Source: Sycon ciliatum (taxonomy: Eukaryota > Porifera > Calcarea > Leucosolenida > Sycettidae). Taken from it: a DNA stretch of 64,000 bases. How positions within the stretch are numbered: position 1 is the first letter of the stretch; every line of letters starts with the position of its first letter. A program made the position numbers and the translations under genes. The notes beneath the pieces were generated by a model. That model did no database searches and had not been told where the DNA came from. It saw only the letters and a list, made by a program, of their open reading frames with translations. The stretch covers positions 25,442,941 through 25,506,940 of the forward strand of contig NC_088654.1 of assembly GCF_964019385.1 (NCBI RefSeq), given 5' to 3'. Shown here piece by piece: positions 52,650 through 63,822 of the stretch.

Positions 52650-53695
52650 GCATATCAGATCTGAAACAGCGCAGTTCGTGCACTACGTCACCCTGATGAG
52701 ATCAGCCAAGCCGCGACTTGCGTACAGCTCAAATTTTCATGTTTCATAGTCCGGAAATCAGCCAAGTTTGCTTGATTTTAGACGTCCTGTTTCAGGATTT
52801 CGGTGTTTTGTGTGACTGTGTACGCTGCGTACATCCACCGACAAGTAAAGTCACCAGGCTGTCCGTCTCAAAAAACCGAAATCAGGACAAACTCAGTGAA
52901 CTGCACCACCGCGACTGGTTACGCAACTTTTCACCGTACCTGTGGCTTACCATGCCGTCAGAAATGACGTAGTGCACGAATTACGCTCCCACAGGAACCA
53001 TCCCGAGTTGCACACTCTGGTTTATGTACTCTTGATGAAACTCGTTAGCTCGCTCGATAGCTTGCTCGTTAGTGGAACTGATTGCTCGTTTGTTATAGAT
53101 ACGCTCGTTTCAACACTAATATTTTTTGAATTTTTCACCTTCTTTTTGGCAAAACGCAGTATATCCGAGTGAGAATATAGGCACAAGACGCCCTCTCCCA
53201 GCAGGAGACAAAACAACTGGCTCACTCATACCATCTAATGTCACCTCCGCCACGCTGATGTCTAAGACAAGAGCTTTGACAGCGTCAGGGAGGAAGAGAA
53301 AGCTAATTTGACAGCCATAAGTCGAGTCAAGCGCTCGTTCAAAAAAATAATTCGAACTAGTTTGAAAAAATGACAAAAAGCAGTGTTCTGCGCGTTCTGA
53401 ACACCACCCGCGCTGCCCACGACTGTATAACTATGACAACTGGCGTATACTGCGTTTTGAAAAAAATCCTAGCCGGATATACAGCGTTTTGCTCTGAAAG
53501 CGACTGTTTGAATGGGGTTTTCTGTAGGATGTACTGCGTTTTCGCCAAAAATGACCTCGCCATCAAATTCAGCTCGATGTGATCTTTCAGTTGGGTCAAA
53601 AATCTCGATTTTGAAGATTTGGCGCATACAGCGTTTTGTTCTCAAGCTCTTCATATGAAAAGAAGAAGAGGTTGGTGCGACTTCGGCGATAGTAG
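52650..53695. other. intron with scattered short repeats
   Basis: The phrase ATACAGCGTTTTG or its complement recurs at about 53155, 53480, 53540 and 53628, and also near 49210. This suggests a decayed repeat family. No gene is supported. Confidence 0.5.
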
Positions 53696-53799
53696 GGGTA
53701 GAGTGTGTTGCTCCCTACATGGGAGCTCGCGGTTTTACTGCCGACTTGAATTCTCACTTAACCGCGCGGTCCCATGTAGGGAGCAACACACTCTTCCCC
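53696..53799. repeat. hairpin repeat
   Basis: GAGTGTGTTGCTCCCTACAT and its complement at the right form arms of about 35 bases. A relative, CTCCCACGTAGGGAGC, lies at 35070. Confidence 0.8.
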
Positions 53800-53943
53800 C
53801 GATATGAAAAGAAGCGTGAGAATGCAGCAGCTCGCGGTTATGCATAACGCGTGTAGTGTGAACTTATTCAGTGGATCTGAGAATGGTAGCAGTAGATGAA
53901 TGTGGCAGCTGTGAGTGCGTGTGGACAAACTGGTGAGTGCGTA

Positions 53944-54420
53944 TTATTTGAAAAGTGTGAGTGCTACAACATTTTCTTTTTGCTTGCATAGCACAGGGTC
54001 ACGTATACGAATATAAACAGCTTCCAACACCTGGAACTGCTTAAAGAAACGTGCGCAACAAATAACACTGAACCAGGAATCGTCAAACAACTTACGACAA
54101 TCCGGACTGGACACCAAATGCTTGTAGATGGCAGACTTCCTCTTGTCGATATCAAACTCCTCCTCGTCAGTATCACTCTCGTCCTCCACTTCCTGATCCT
54201 GCTCACCCTTGCTGTCCTCCTGACCATCCTGTTCACCCCCATCATCATCCTCCGCCTCCATCTCCTCGCGCCACCGCTTCTTTCTCCTTGACGCGTTCAC
54301 TGCTGCGCCCGTACTTTCACCTGCCTCTCCTGGTCCGACCTTCTCGATTTTTCTCAGCCGCGCCTTCGCTAGTCTCTGGCTTCTCCCCAGATCCGTTTTG
54401 ATCCCGAAACCACCAGTGCA
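53944..54420 (-). pseudogene. GIY-YIG endonuclease C-half of a Penelope-like element (copy 4)
   Basis: The minus strand has a basic R-R-K-K-R-W-R-E-E-M, about 60 acidic residues, then K-S-A-I-Y-K-H-L-V-S-S-P-D-C-R-K, D-D-S-W-F-S-V-I-C-C-A-R, V-L-E-A-V-Y-I-R and L-C-K-Q-K-E. It is uninterrupted from 54300 to 53944 and similar to copy 3 over its whole length. Upstream coding sequence is lost beyond about 54420. Confidence 0.65.
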
Positions 54421-54778
54421 GTGACATGGACAAGAACGTTAGCAAAATATCACCTAACTTGCACGTGAGCTTGGTTACCAGCGGGCGTGGGGGGGGGGGG
54501 GATACTATTCAAGAGAGGGCTTTATTTTTTCACTGGCTCTTAGAGACTGTGGCACTATTCGAGACAGGGCACTGTTCAAGATTTTTTGGAATTCTTTATT
54601 CTCACGATGGCACCATCGCCAATAAGAGATAAGTTTATGAGAAGGGGAGATGCTGTGGGTGAGGCTGTGGGTTATGCAGTTGGAAAGTGATTTACATCAC
54701 TTTGAATTTTACAAGTATGGGAAAGGGTGAGCGCTGCAGGAGCAGATTGAGTTAATAAGCAGTGAGTAGATTTCTCTT

Positions 54779-55204
54779 AGTGTTTGAAAGCAGGTGGGGA
54801 GGGAACATTACGAATGCTAGCAGGGAGGGCATTGTAGTATTCTAGGGACTTGTACAGTGGGGAGTCTTTACAGCGGTCGGTTCTGGTAGGTGGGAGGCGC
54901 CAAGTGCATGTGTGTCGAAGGCTACACTGGGGCGTAACTTGAGCGGGGTGTTGAGCATGCGTATGGGTTGTGGTGCATATTGGTAATTTATGGAGTGTGC
55001 AAGAAGGGTGAGCTTTACTTTGTGACGAGAAAACTTGTGACATTGTCCGCCATTTGAGCCAATGCAGCAGTGCTGAATGATACGGAGGAGTGAAGAGGGG
55101 GAGACGGAGGCAAATTCTGGCCGCCTTGCTCTGGATTCGCTCAAGGCGGTCACGGGCTGTGATTGAGAGCGGGGTGACAGCAATGCATGCGTATTCAATT
55201 ATAG
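54779..55204 (-). pseudogene. LINE RT C-terminal fragment
   Basis: The minus-strand frame has I-I-E-Y-A-C-I-A-V, R-L-E-R-I-Q-S-K-A-A-R and, at the end, S-L-E-Y-Y-N-A-L-P-A-S-I-R-N-V. This is the usual tail of Jockey/CR1/L2-type RT proteins, here 5' truncated. A frame change near 55000 is likely. The stop is at about 54779. Confidence 0.75.
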
Positions 55205-56191
55205 GCATGTATACGCATGATAGGTGTTTTGTAAATAAAAGACAGAGACAGTGACTTAGTGTGTAGAATTGATTTTAGCCTAAGGTGAAAATTGAATATG
55301 TTTACAGCTTTCTACCGCACAAAGTGAAGATAGAGCTCTTATCGCGCGAGTACGGTAAATCATGCAACAGAAAGGGCCACAAAATCAGGAGAAGCAGCAT
55401 GGTAAGTGGTGAGCATGGGTGAGTGGGCAGCAGGGGAGCGCCTGAAAACAATCATACATTCCTAGCCACGACCGCTCAACTGGGCTAGAGGAAAACCCGC
55501 CTTCCGGCCAAAAAAATATCTATGTCATTACTTCCTGCCCCGCCCGCTGCCAGTCGGACCCAAGAATAGAGAAAACAAGAAATTGTATGTAATATACGGG
55601 GTATGTCATGATCGTAAGCCACAGACATCGGCATAGAATATCAAAAAGTCCAGTGGAAGACCCCCTTGAAACCGGGGTTGGTGGGCCGGCAACTTCAATT
55701 ACCACGAGGAAAACAAAGACCACGATGGCAGGTTCAATGGAGTTGCGCAGAACAAGAGCAAACGCACGAAAATATTGGTGAGTGAAAAGTACGCTTTTTG
55801 CTCTCTTTCGCTCAGCCGTGGAAAACAAAACTTCACCATTGTGGTCAGCAGCCTCAAAACCAAAATTGAGGCAAAAATAAGTCTGTGACAGTTCACGTGT
55901 AACAGAACATAAGTGTTATCAAACATTATCCTTTATCCAATATCCCGAATCGCCAAAGAAGTTGGATACGTGGAATTTGGCTGCAGATTGCATACTATTA
56001 ATTTTATGCATCCTAACCTTACTGAGTTCCCTTCGGGAACGGATACGATAATTTACTTTTTTACTTTTTTTTAACCTTACTTTTACTTCATGCAGAGCTA
56101 GCTAGTAGCTACTGACTCATGTGCATGACTTGGTTGGGCTAGCTAGTAGCTACTGACTCATGTGCATGATTTGTTGTCCTGTGGCTTGCAG
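55205..56191. other. intron with a repeated 45-base word
   Basis: GAGTTCCCTTCGGGAACGG with the following ATACGATAATTTACTT (56026-56070) also occurs at 34876-34915 inside a MITE. GCTAGCTAGTAGCTACTGAC is duplicated at about 56098 and 56138. A minus-strand frame at 55520-55828 has two hydrophobic stretches but no recognised family. Confidence 0.5.
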
Positions 56192-56488
56192 TTCCACCAA
56201 CTCCAAATATCACATCTAACTCATCAACTCCAGCAACAATTACTGTGGTGTTTGGCACACTGACTGGTCATTTCACAATTCATCGGTATTGCTGTCTGTA
56301 CCACCGTGAACTAGTCTCCGGGACTCCATCGCCAACAACCTCTACAACGGTTTGCAGTCAAGTCACAACCATCATACTGAAAAACCTGGAGGAGGATGCA
56401 ACGTACTCCATAGAGGGGTTTGCCAACAACACTGCCATGAAGATTAGCCCACATACAACGCCATTCAGTCTCAAAACTAAACCCGAAG
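56192..56488 (+). CDS. host exon A4: Cys-containing FN3-like domain
   Basis: The acceptor is GGCTTGCAG and the donor GTTGGT, a weak match; the exon is 297 bases, phase 1-1. Motifs are V-P-P-T-P, R-Y-C-C-L-Y, T-V-C-S-Q-V and E-E-D-A-T-Y-S-I-E-G-F-A-N-N-T. It has sequons N-I-T, N-S-S and N-N-T. The weak donor is the least certain splice site in the set. Confidence 0.8.
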
Positions 56489-57260
56489 GTTGGTGATAAG
56501 TAGCAATGCCAGTAATGGGCTGAATGGCTTCCTCAATCATAGGATGTTACCTAAGAAATTCTGGTGGTCTGTGCCCCTTTAGAACTATCATTTGAATTGA
56601 TTTTTGGTAATTACGCAAAATGTCCCTTTCAGGGATAGGGAATGGAATCAAGTGTGTCGTATTCCTCGCCCGAAAAAGACTCATTTTGGTCAGTTCCGAC
56701 AAAGTAGATTGTGGCCCAATGGGGTAAAAATCATCCAAAACCGTACATGTGCTGAAAACAATTCATGCATCCATGTTTTCCTCGTGCATGGCCACGGATT
56801 CCAAAAAATAGAATTTGACGAGAATTTTGCTCTGCCCCCAGGGTGTATTTCCGAGTCAAAATGCCCTATTCCTATCAACTCGTTACATGGAATACGAGCA
56901 TAGAACGCTATTCCTCACACTTCCTCATTCTTTTCTTCAGGGTGTCTGTGAGCGGTTGGGATGCCATTCTGATCATTCCCCTCAAAGCAGTACAGACAGA
57001 GTTAGTTTCCTTATTCATGTCCCCGGTCACTGAAACCCGCAGACTTTGCATGCATGATATTTTACTCAAAATGAGGATGATATTTCATCTAGGGCCTCCA
57101 CTAAAACGACTGGAAGAAGAAAATTCCTGCATTTTGAGCACGTACTTTTGAAGTGAGAAACCGAATATAGAAAAGCCAAATGTGACTATCATCGCCGCAA
57201 GCTGATAGCTAAATGTTCCTGGCTTTTTAACGTTCTGATGTATTTTTGATTCTGACACAG

Positions 57261-57545
57261 CCCCATCTGAGCCACCGGCATCTGTAAGCATCACCAATGT
57301 CAACAGAACATCACTGACAGTAGTATGGAGTGAAGTACCCTTGCTTGGTCGCAACGGTCCAATCACACACTATCTGGTCAAGTACAACAACAGCCATGAC
57401 CGACGTGTTGGAAGTGATCAGCTCTCACTCACACTTCATCACCTTCAGCCTAACTCAAACTACAACATCAGTGTATCTGCTATAGGTCACGGAGGTCAAG
57501 ATGGCCCAGCCAGAAGTAGTGGCGTTATAACAACACTCGAAGCTG
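57261..57545 (+). CDS. host exon F4: canonical FN3 domain
   Basis: The acceptor is TCTGACACAG and the donor GTAAGAA; the exon is 285 bases, phase 1-1. Motifs are A-P-S-E-P-P, S-L-T-V-V-W-S-E-V-P, N-G-P-I-T-H-Y-L-V-K-Y and L-Q-P-N-S-N-Y-N-I-S-V-S-A-I. It is the most typical FN3 domain of the six. Confidence 0.9.
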
Positions 57546-58235
57546 GTAAGAACAGTAGCTCTTGGTAAATTATCACATTTTTCCTTAGACACCTAGCCGA
57601 TACCATACCTATCAGCTTATAATCTCAGCAACACACTCTCATCATCCTGCTGTGCATGTAACACACTTCCATGAACAATAAACACTGACTACACAAAATG
57701 TCATCATACAAAACCCACATATAACTGCCTATCCTTTGTTTCCTGCCGCAATGCTGTCATCAGTAAGCTAAGTTATAAGGATCTGCCTGTCATAAAGGTT
57801 CCCTCAACCCCTTTCTTCCCCAAGAACTCTGGATTGCAACCATGTATGCACTGTGGATTGCAATCATGAACATGTATGCACTGTGGATTGCATGCGCATA
57901 CGTAGGCACAAAAGAGTGCGACTCTGTACTAGTTTGCTTGTGCATTCCTGCACACAGTTGCACACAAATAGTAATAGACCTGCAGTACATAACCATGCTA
58001 CACTGCATGTGTGGAGTTATGCTTATCTACGCAACTTTGAATGGTCCTAACCCAGCTGCTCGTCTTCACTGGTTTCAAGCCAGCTATACATGTAACCCTG
58101 CTGTGCATGATGGTAGTGATGGAGTGACAGTAAGAGAGAAAAAACACCTTACATGCTTCCCGATGGCACTGTCAGCGGTTGTGGAGTACTAATCTAACAT
58201 ACCTCTTCCTGGTGATTCTGTATATTGCAATATAG
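57546..58235. other. intron with a short direct repeat
   Basis: CATGTATGCACTGTGGATTG occurs twice (57840 and 57870). Otherwise nothing is seen. The acceptor at the right end is AATATAG. Confidence 0.5.
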
Positions 58236-58541
58236 TCCCCGATGCGCCAACCGTCAAATGGACTTCAACATCAACCAGTGTGAGGGCAGTAGTGACATCC
58301 GAATCACCGTACTGGAATGTTCTTCAGTACTGCATTACAATTCAAGCCACCAAGAGAGTGGACGGCAAATCAATACCTGATGACCTACTTCAACTAGTGA
58401 AACACAATTGTACAGATAACGGTATATTTGAATTTCACAATCTTGAGGAATATGTAGCCTACACCACTCGGACCTGGGTCCAAAATGGAAGGGGAGAGAA
58501 TGGTAGCCCCTCTGTGCAACTTGTTGAGACTAACGAGGGAG
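58236..58541 (+). CDS. host exon A5: divergent Cys-containing FN3-like domain
   Basis: The acceptor is TTGCAATATAG and the donor GTAAGAT; the exon is 306 bases, phase 1-1. It starts V-P-D-A-P. Only one Cys stands at the strand C position (L-Q-Y-C-I-T), a second is in H-N-C-T-D, and the strand F motif is reduced to L-E-E-Y-V-A-Y-T. It is the most divergent A domain. Confidence 0.8.
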
Positions 58542-58627
58542 GTAAGATCCTTGGTTTCTAGTGACCTGCAGAAGCTGTACTCTATTTTAATAACGTTCAA
58601 CTAATTATTCTTATCTTTGGTACACGT

Positions 58628-58800
58628 AATGCGGCGAGGAACCCGAGACCAGTGGTTGGGGGAGCCTACAATGCCTCACCTGCATTGCTGCTAACTTAGC
58701 AAGCCCTGCAGATTGCCGTTCGTCATTATCCTTTCTTCTCCTTCTTAATGCCTGTCCCCTTTCTCTGTCTGATCGCAGGGATTGTCATTCGTAAAAAAAA
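58628..58800 (+). repeat. LINE 3'-end repeat, copy
   Basis: It has the family words CGGCGAGGAACCCGAGACCA and GGTTGGGGGAGCC and ends in an A run at 58792. See also 33000-33200. Confidence 0.55.
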
Positions 58801-58820
58801 TTAGAAAGTAGAAGCTAGGT

Positions 58821-59349
58821 GTAGAAAGGAAAAGGACATATGGATACGAGTTAAGAGTAACTTCATCACTGTAACCAGATACTATAATTATACAGTCAGA
58901 AAGTGCAACAACTAGGCACAAAACTGACAGAGTGCTGAAACATTCGACGTCCTGACACCTAGCTTCAACACATCTCCGTAGCGCTAACCGACAGCCTTCC
59001 AACTTGGAAGGTTCAAGGTTATGGAAAGACCAAAGAGGGGAAGGCAAGCGCAACAAAAACGAGCACAGGCTACAGTCCCAACGGAACAAAGAATGTCGAT
59101 TGTTACTGGACGATGACGAGACCAGTAGGTTCCCCTCTTTGGTCTTTCCATAACCTTGAACCTTCCAAGTTGGAAGGATGTCGATTAGCGCTACGGAGAT
59201 GTGTTGAAGCTAGGTGTCAGAACGTCGAATGTCTCAGTACTCTGTCAGTTTTGTGCCTAGGTATTGCACTTTCTGACTGTATGTAGTATCTGGTTACAGT
59301 GATGGAGAGTTACTCTTAACTCGTATCCATATGTCCTTTTCCTTTCTAC
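58821..59349. repeat. large inverted repeat with arms of about 220 bases
   Basis: The arms 58821-59041 and 59131-59349 are near-perfect complements around an 89-base spacer. The inner arm ends carry CCAACTTGGAAGGTTCAAGG. One arm-like relative lies at about 30095-30250. No coding capacity. Such a size makes a strong cruciform or hairpin RNA. Confidence 0.85.
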
Positions 59350-59555
59350 ATTTCTTTATGGCTCAACATCCGAATTTCAAAAAGCTAGGTGGATCAAGTA
59401 ATTTTGTCATCTGGGATCGAATTCCAACCTTTTGAAGTTCACTTTCATTTTCCAAAATCCAGAAATTGGTCTAACGGCTTCTTGCCTTCTTTTTTAGAAA
59501 ATAGAGAGGCAATGCAATACATATTATGTAAAGTGAAAAGCTGCAGTGCCTAGTA

Positions 59556-59783
59556 CTGTAAAAGCAGAAATTTTCGGTGGTGTAATATTTTCGGTATTCT
59601 CCAAAATCGGCGGTTCGGTAGAGGGAAATTTTCGGTAAACCCCGTTCTCCAGGTAAGTGTACTAGTACTACATGTATATAGTGTCAGTTGTAACGAAATT
59701 TTCGGTGCGTTTTATTATCAGTAAAAATTGTCGGCACCGAAGTCACTGAAAATAAAGCACCACTGAAAATTTCTGCTTTTAGG
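59556..59783. mobile_element. MITE with TAAAAGCAGAAATTTTC ends
   Basis: The left GTAAAAGCAGAAATTTTCGG and right (minus strand) CTAAAAGCAGAAATTTTCAG ends match apart from two bases. ATTTTCGGT words repeat inside. Confidence 0.8.
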
Positions 59784-59907
59784 CGAGACCAAAAAAATAG
59801 AGATTCCCGGGCCCTTCCGCACCAAAATCAAGCCAAAGCCATTTTTTTGGACAGTTCATACATACATGTACAGTACTGATCGTGTGAGTAGATCTGTGAC
59901 GTGGAGT

Positions 59908-61383
59908 AGGGTCCAGCGGATAATGCCGGCATTATATTCGGCATTAGGAGACTATCCGAGCATCAGAGCATTATGGAGCATTAGAAAGGAACAAGACGAG
60001 CATTATGTGAGGTTTGAGTGACATAAAGAGATTCATTGTCAATAATATCGGGAAATCTCCGGTTTTGGCAACAATCGGCATAGCCACGAGGTGCAACGCC
60101 ATGCACATGACTTTGTGATTGTGTACACACGTAAACACCTTTAGCACTAATGCTACATTTTCCTGACTACATAATGCCATTGCTACAGTCGACTAGTCAT
60201 AAAGTCTTTATGTAGCAATGTAGTCAGGTGAATGTACAGCCTACAGGTGATGTAAAACAGAGAGGTTCCAGGCTGTCCAAGAGATGGCTGATGTAGCATG
60301 CCCAACGTTGCAACTGAGGCTGTTACACAAAGTCCGTAACGATGATTTACGAGGAGTTTTTTTAGAAATCATGGAGAGCCATGGAGGAGACTTGACGTAG
60401 ATCTACGCGAAGTGAATATCAAACAGACGAAGAGGAGTTTTCCTGTTATGCCATAGGCTTTGGCCATAGCATCACTAGCGATACTGAACACTGATCCATT
60501 GATGATTTTGGACCTGGATGATGGAGCGGCTATAAACAGAAAGAGCTTGTTCCAAATAACTGCCTTTTCCGAGTCCAGCTCAGCAGGCTCGAAAAGAACT
60601 CAGTAGGTCTACCTGTAGAATTTCTCATGGACGCAGTACCAAGTCGATTTGAGTGCTCAGCAGCGCGTGTCTTACTTTCCTGGTGAAGCACGTACAGTTT
60701 GTCATAGACGGTTGTAATGCAAGGCCTACAGTCAAATGCTATCAGAAAGAAGAGCATTGTGGCCAACCATTTGTCTCCGCGCAACCTCAGGAGAAGAAGA
60801 CAGTGCAGGCAGAGGATATAGAGCGGCAAAATAACGTCTGACCACATGTTTTCTGGATTTCCGCAAATGGGAGGGATCTTGATCTGAGATCGTCTCTCAG
60901 GAACTGGCCTCAAGTGAGCTGTTTCAGACGAAGATAATATTCACAGAGTGGAAGCAGTGACAGCTTGTCTGCAGGCAGGAATGCTATTTGCTAAGATAAA
61001 CTTCATCTCAGTGATCACCTGTAATAATGGTTTCACCTCTCACTACATGGATATGTAAGGGAAAAGATTTGATACACCCACTATTCAGCCACAGCCCTGC
61101 ATCAAAGTTGCAATGGAGAGCAGCCAATGGAGACGCGATCACGTCTTGTAGTGCTAAGAAGTGATGGAGCTCGTGAGAGATTTTGCAGCAGCGTGAGAGG
61201 CAGATCGACTATATGCATCCTTTCCTGGAAGTATGACAATGTGCAGCATTTCTTCCATTTTTCATCTAAACCAAGAGCATTATAGCCCTTGCTGAAGCAT
61301 TATAATCAGCATTATAAGGTAGTTTTTGGAGCATTATGATTAGCATTATACGAACATTTTCGGAGCATTATCCGCTGGACCCT
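59908..61383. mobile_element. DNA transposon remnant with 10-base target duplication
   Basis: The ends AGGGTCCAGCGGATAATGC are perfectly inverted. GACGTGGAGT flanks both sides (59898-59907, 61384-61393). Subterminal GCATTA words are repeated many times. At 1476 bases it is larger than the MITEs. Its interior frames, such as 60530-60913 on the minus strand, were not recognised. A ten-base duplication suggests the Mutator-like group. Confidence 0.85.
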
Positions 61384-61393
61384 GACGTGGAGT

Positions 61394-62040
61394 CACACAA
61401 ACCCGAGTTTGTACGACTCCCTGATGTACAGATCAGGGCCATCGTTGGCCGAAATATAGAAAAGTTGAACGAGTAAACCACGTACCTGTTGTCTGTAAAA
61501 AAATTAATAAAAATCACCGGAAAATGCTTTAAAAAAAGTGCAACACGGCATGCACACATAATTATATAGTCATGTACATACATGTACATGGGAAAAAATA
61601 AAAAATAAAATTCGCCCACCCGCACCAATTTCACATGGGTCCTGCCCGGGAATCTCGATTTTATTTTGGTCTCGCCTTACAGTACTTAATACTAGAAATT
61701 AATCCTTGCTGGGGGTTTTCTCATCTAAATGTCCAGCTATTAACTGCAGAGGTGATTTCTTCTCTCGTCGATTTCTTTCCTGCTATTATACCTCGATTAT
61801 GTAGGTACTTGTTTCCCATTTTCCCATGCTTCATCTTCCCCTCTCCTCTCCCCCATTTCACCTTTTTTCTTGCTATATTTATGTAGGAGACTTCCGTGAT
61901 AAGCATCCATTTGCTTTTGGAGAATCCTTTTAAATAAATACAATACAATACAATACATGTAGCAATTTCACCTGATACTCTGTCAAGCAATGTACTTATC
62001 AAGTGGTTATGTTTGATCATCCTCTGACTTGTTGTTCTAG
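61394..62040. other. intron with a LINE-tail-like end
   Basis: AAATAAATACAATACAATAC at about 61932-61957 follows a pyrimidine-rich stretch and looks like the 3' tail of a LINE. The acceptor TTGTTCTAG ends the intron. Confidence 0.45.
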
Positions 62041-62340
62041 TTCCAAGTCGTGCTCCGTCAAACCTGGATGTTACCGGCGAGACTAGCACATCTGCTCAGC
62101 TGCAATGGTCTCCAATTCCCCTACTGGACCAGAATGGAAAAATCACATTATACCACGTCAACGTCACGGCTGTCTATCCCGTCAGTGAAGTCTCAAGCAA
62201 AACATTCCTTGCATCTGCCCTTAATGGGACTATTGTCCGGCTGAAACCATACACGATGTATGAAGTGGCCATTGCCGCTGCTACTGGTATTGGCAGGGGA
62301 GATATCTCTAACTTCACATCGTTCCAGACCCAGCAAGCAG
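62041..62340 (+). CDS. host exon F5: canonical FN3 domain
   Basis: The acceptor is TTGTTCTAG and the donor GTGAGG; the exon is 300 bases, phase 1-1. Motifs are V-P-S-R-A-P, S-A-Q-L-Q-W-S-P-I-P, N-G-K-I-T-L-Y-H-V-N-V and L-K-P-Y-T-M-Y-E-V-A-I-A-A-A-T-G. No A-type exon was found between it and F6. Confidence 0.9.
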
Positions 62341-63528
62341 GTGAGGTGGATTTGAACACTGTGTTCTTTATCACAGGGCCCATACCTACTGAAGAAGGGG
62401 AAACAAAACGAAGTCAAAACAAAAAACAGCAATGGGTGTGTAGGCGCTACATAAGCGGCGCTGGTGAGGTGCGGTGGACTCCCCCGACCAAGGGTATCGG
62501 GATCGCTGTACAGTACATACTAAGCAAGCTGTGGCAGCTGTCTGGTGATTGCTAACACTGGAACCTCTGAGTAACAAAAACACAGAGCCTCCGAGTACCA
62601 ACAAGAACACTGCATTGGTTTGCCCTTCCCTATACCTGAACATTGTAAGATGCGTAGGCCTAGGACATGGAGGGCTGCTAACTTCCCTAGTTCAGACATC
62701 AGCTCGCGCAGAGCAGTATGATACCTTCAGCATAGCCTTGCTTTCAAATTGACGGTTTCGAAGAGAGTAGGCCAAGCCTACTCTTCCGCACCTTGGCCCG
62801 GTCGGAACACACCATCCACCCACATACGCATATCCTAGTGGTGGCTGATGAGTGGATCAGACCCACCACAACATGGTCAAAGACGTAAAAACCCCAGTGT
62901 TGTGTCCATGTTACCCTTGTGCGAGGTTAGACTGAGCTTCCAATCACCTGTGGGTCACTGCCAAGTTGGAAACGTTTGACCCTTCTTAGCACGATCTGAA
63001 CTTACTCCACTTTGTTTTCAGTTATGGCCTCAGACTATCCGACTACGTCTGTCTCCCTTGTTAGTTTTACGAATACAACTTTGATACAATGTAGGATATA
63101 TTTTAACATCTTTCCAATATTGTATAAAACTTTGCGTTAATACTCCGACGTAATCAAAGCATCTTAGTTAGTAAGTTTTGTTAATTCCAAGCAATACATG
63201 GCTGGGGCAGTCAATGACCACTTTGCGTGGAGATTTCAGGGGTTTCAGCTTACCACTAACTTGCCCTAGAGCCACTACTGTCCTGAGGATGCCTTTTAAC
63301 CCTCTCTTGTCTGCTCATACAAGCATCAATCCGATGGGCTCGGTGGGGTAGGCATTTTCAAATTATCGTAACCTAGGAACCTTCAATTGAGTTTGAGGGC
63401 AAGATGCTTGGGAATCACTTTGCCAAATCTCATTCCAAAAAACCAGTAATGACAATAACGCTCTATGATGATGGTAAGGTTATTGTTGCTCACTATCATT
63501 GTCTCTGCTGTTGATACATCATCTGCAG
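62341..63528. other. intron, or intron plus an alternative 5' end
   Basis: No A-type domain is encoded here. From 63465 an ATG opens the frame of the next exon with a leader-like run: M-M-M-V-R, then L-L-L-L-T-I-I-V-S-A-V and D-T-S-S-A. The same bases form a good pyrimidine tract ending in the acceptor ATCTGCAG. Confidence 0.5.
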
Positions 63529-63822
63529 CACCAAGTATTGGACCAACCGTGACCAACACATCCTACTTAAGCAGCACTGCTCTGCAACTGGCCTGGCGAG
63601 AGCTCGCACAGCAGGATCTAAACGGTGTGTTGGTACGCTATGACATCAGGATTGTCAGCCCTGGAAACTACACACAGGTGTTTAATGTGACAAGCAACGA
63701 GACCAGTCTGACTATCACCCAGCTTGAGATCAACACTGTGTACAACCTGTCTGTGAGGGCTGTGACAGAGGCTGCACCTGGTCCATTTGGCAGCCAAGTA
63801 CCACAACGTACAGATGAATCTA
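63529..63822 (+). CDS. host exon F6: canonical FN3 domain
   Basis: The acceptor is ATCTGCAG and the donor GTAAGCC; the exon is 294 bases, phase 1-1 (the split codon begins with A). Motifs are A-P-S-I-G-P, A-L-Q-L-A-W, L-N-G-V-L-V-R-Y-D-I-R-I and L-E-I-N-T-V-Y-N-L-S-V-R-A-V-T. It follows F5 directly, breaking the alternation. It could instead be the first domain of a separate gene that starts at 63465 with a signal peptide. Confidence 0.85.

Larger units (their letters stand above)
6710..63822 (+). other. host gene: alternating FN3 / Cys-containing FN3-like ectodomain gene (internal part)
   Basis: Eleven exons were joined by hand: 6710-7012, 9401-9691, 15549-15842, 24060-24353, 33725-34030, 48064-48351, 56192-56488, 57261-57545, 58236-58541, 62041-62340, 63529-63822. 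All start after AG, end before GT, interrupt a codon after its first base and are multiples of three, so any subset keeps the frame. The domain order is A-F-A-F-A-F-A-F-A-F-F, where F is a canonical FN3 domain and A a divergent one. Many N-x-S/T sites suggest a secreted or cell-surface protein. No signal peptide exon, membrane segment or cytoplasmic domain is visible in the window (but see 63465). Large FN3 arrays of this kind are typical of adhesion proteins and receptors; the specific family is not recognised. Confidence 0.85.

Noticed and set aside
55520-55926. Minus-strand frame with two hydrophobic stretches as a membrane-protein gene
   Set aside because: Short, with no known motif, no splice evidence and weak composition. 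A chance frame in an intron is more likely.
60530-60913. Minus-strand frame inside the 1.5 kb DNA element as a transposase
   Set aside because: No catalytic motif or DNA-binding domain can be identified, so it was left as unrecognised interior.
63465-63528. A firm call of a new gene start with signal peptide
   Set aside because: The same bases make a standard pyrimidine tract and acceptor in the right phase, so it is listed only as an open alternative.
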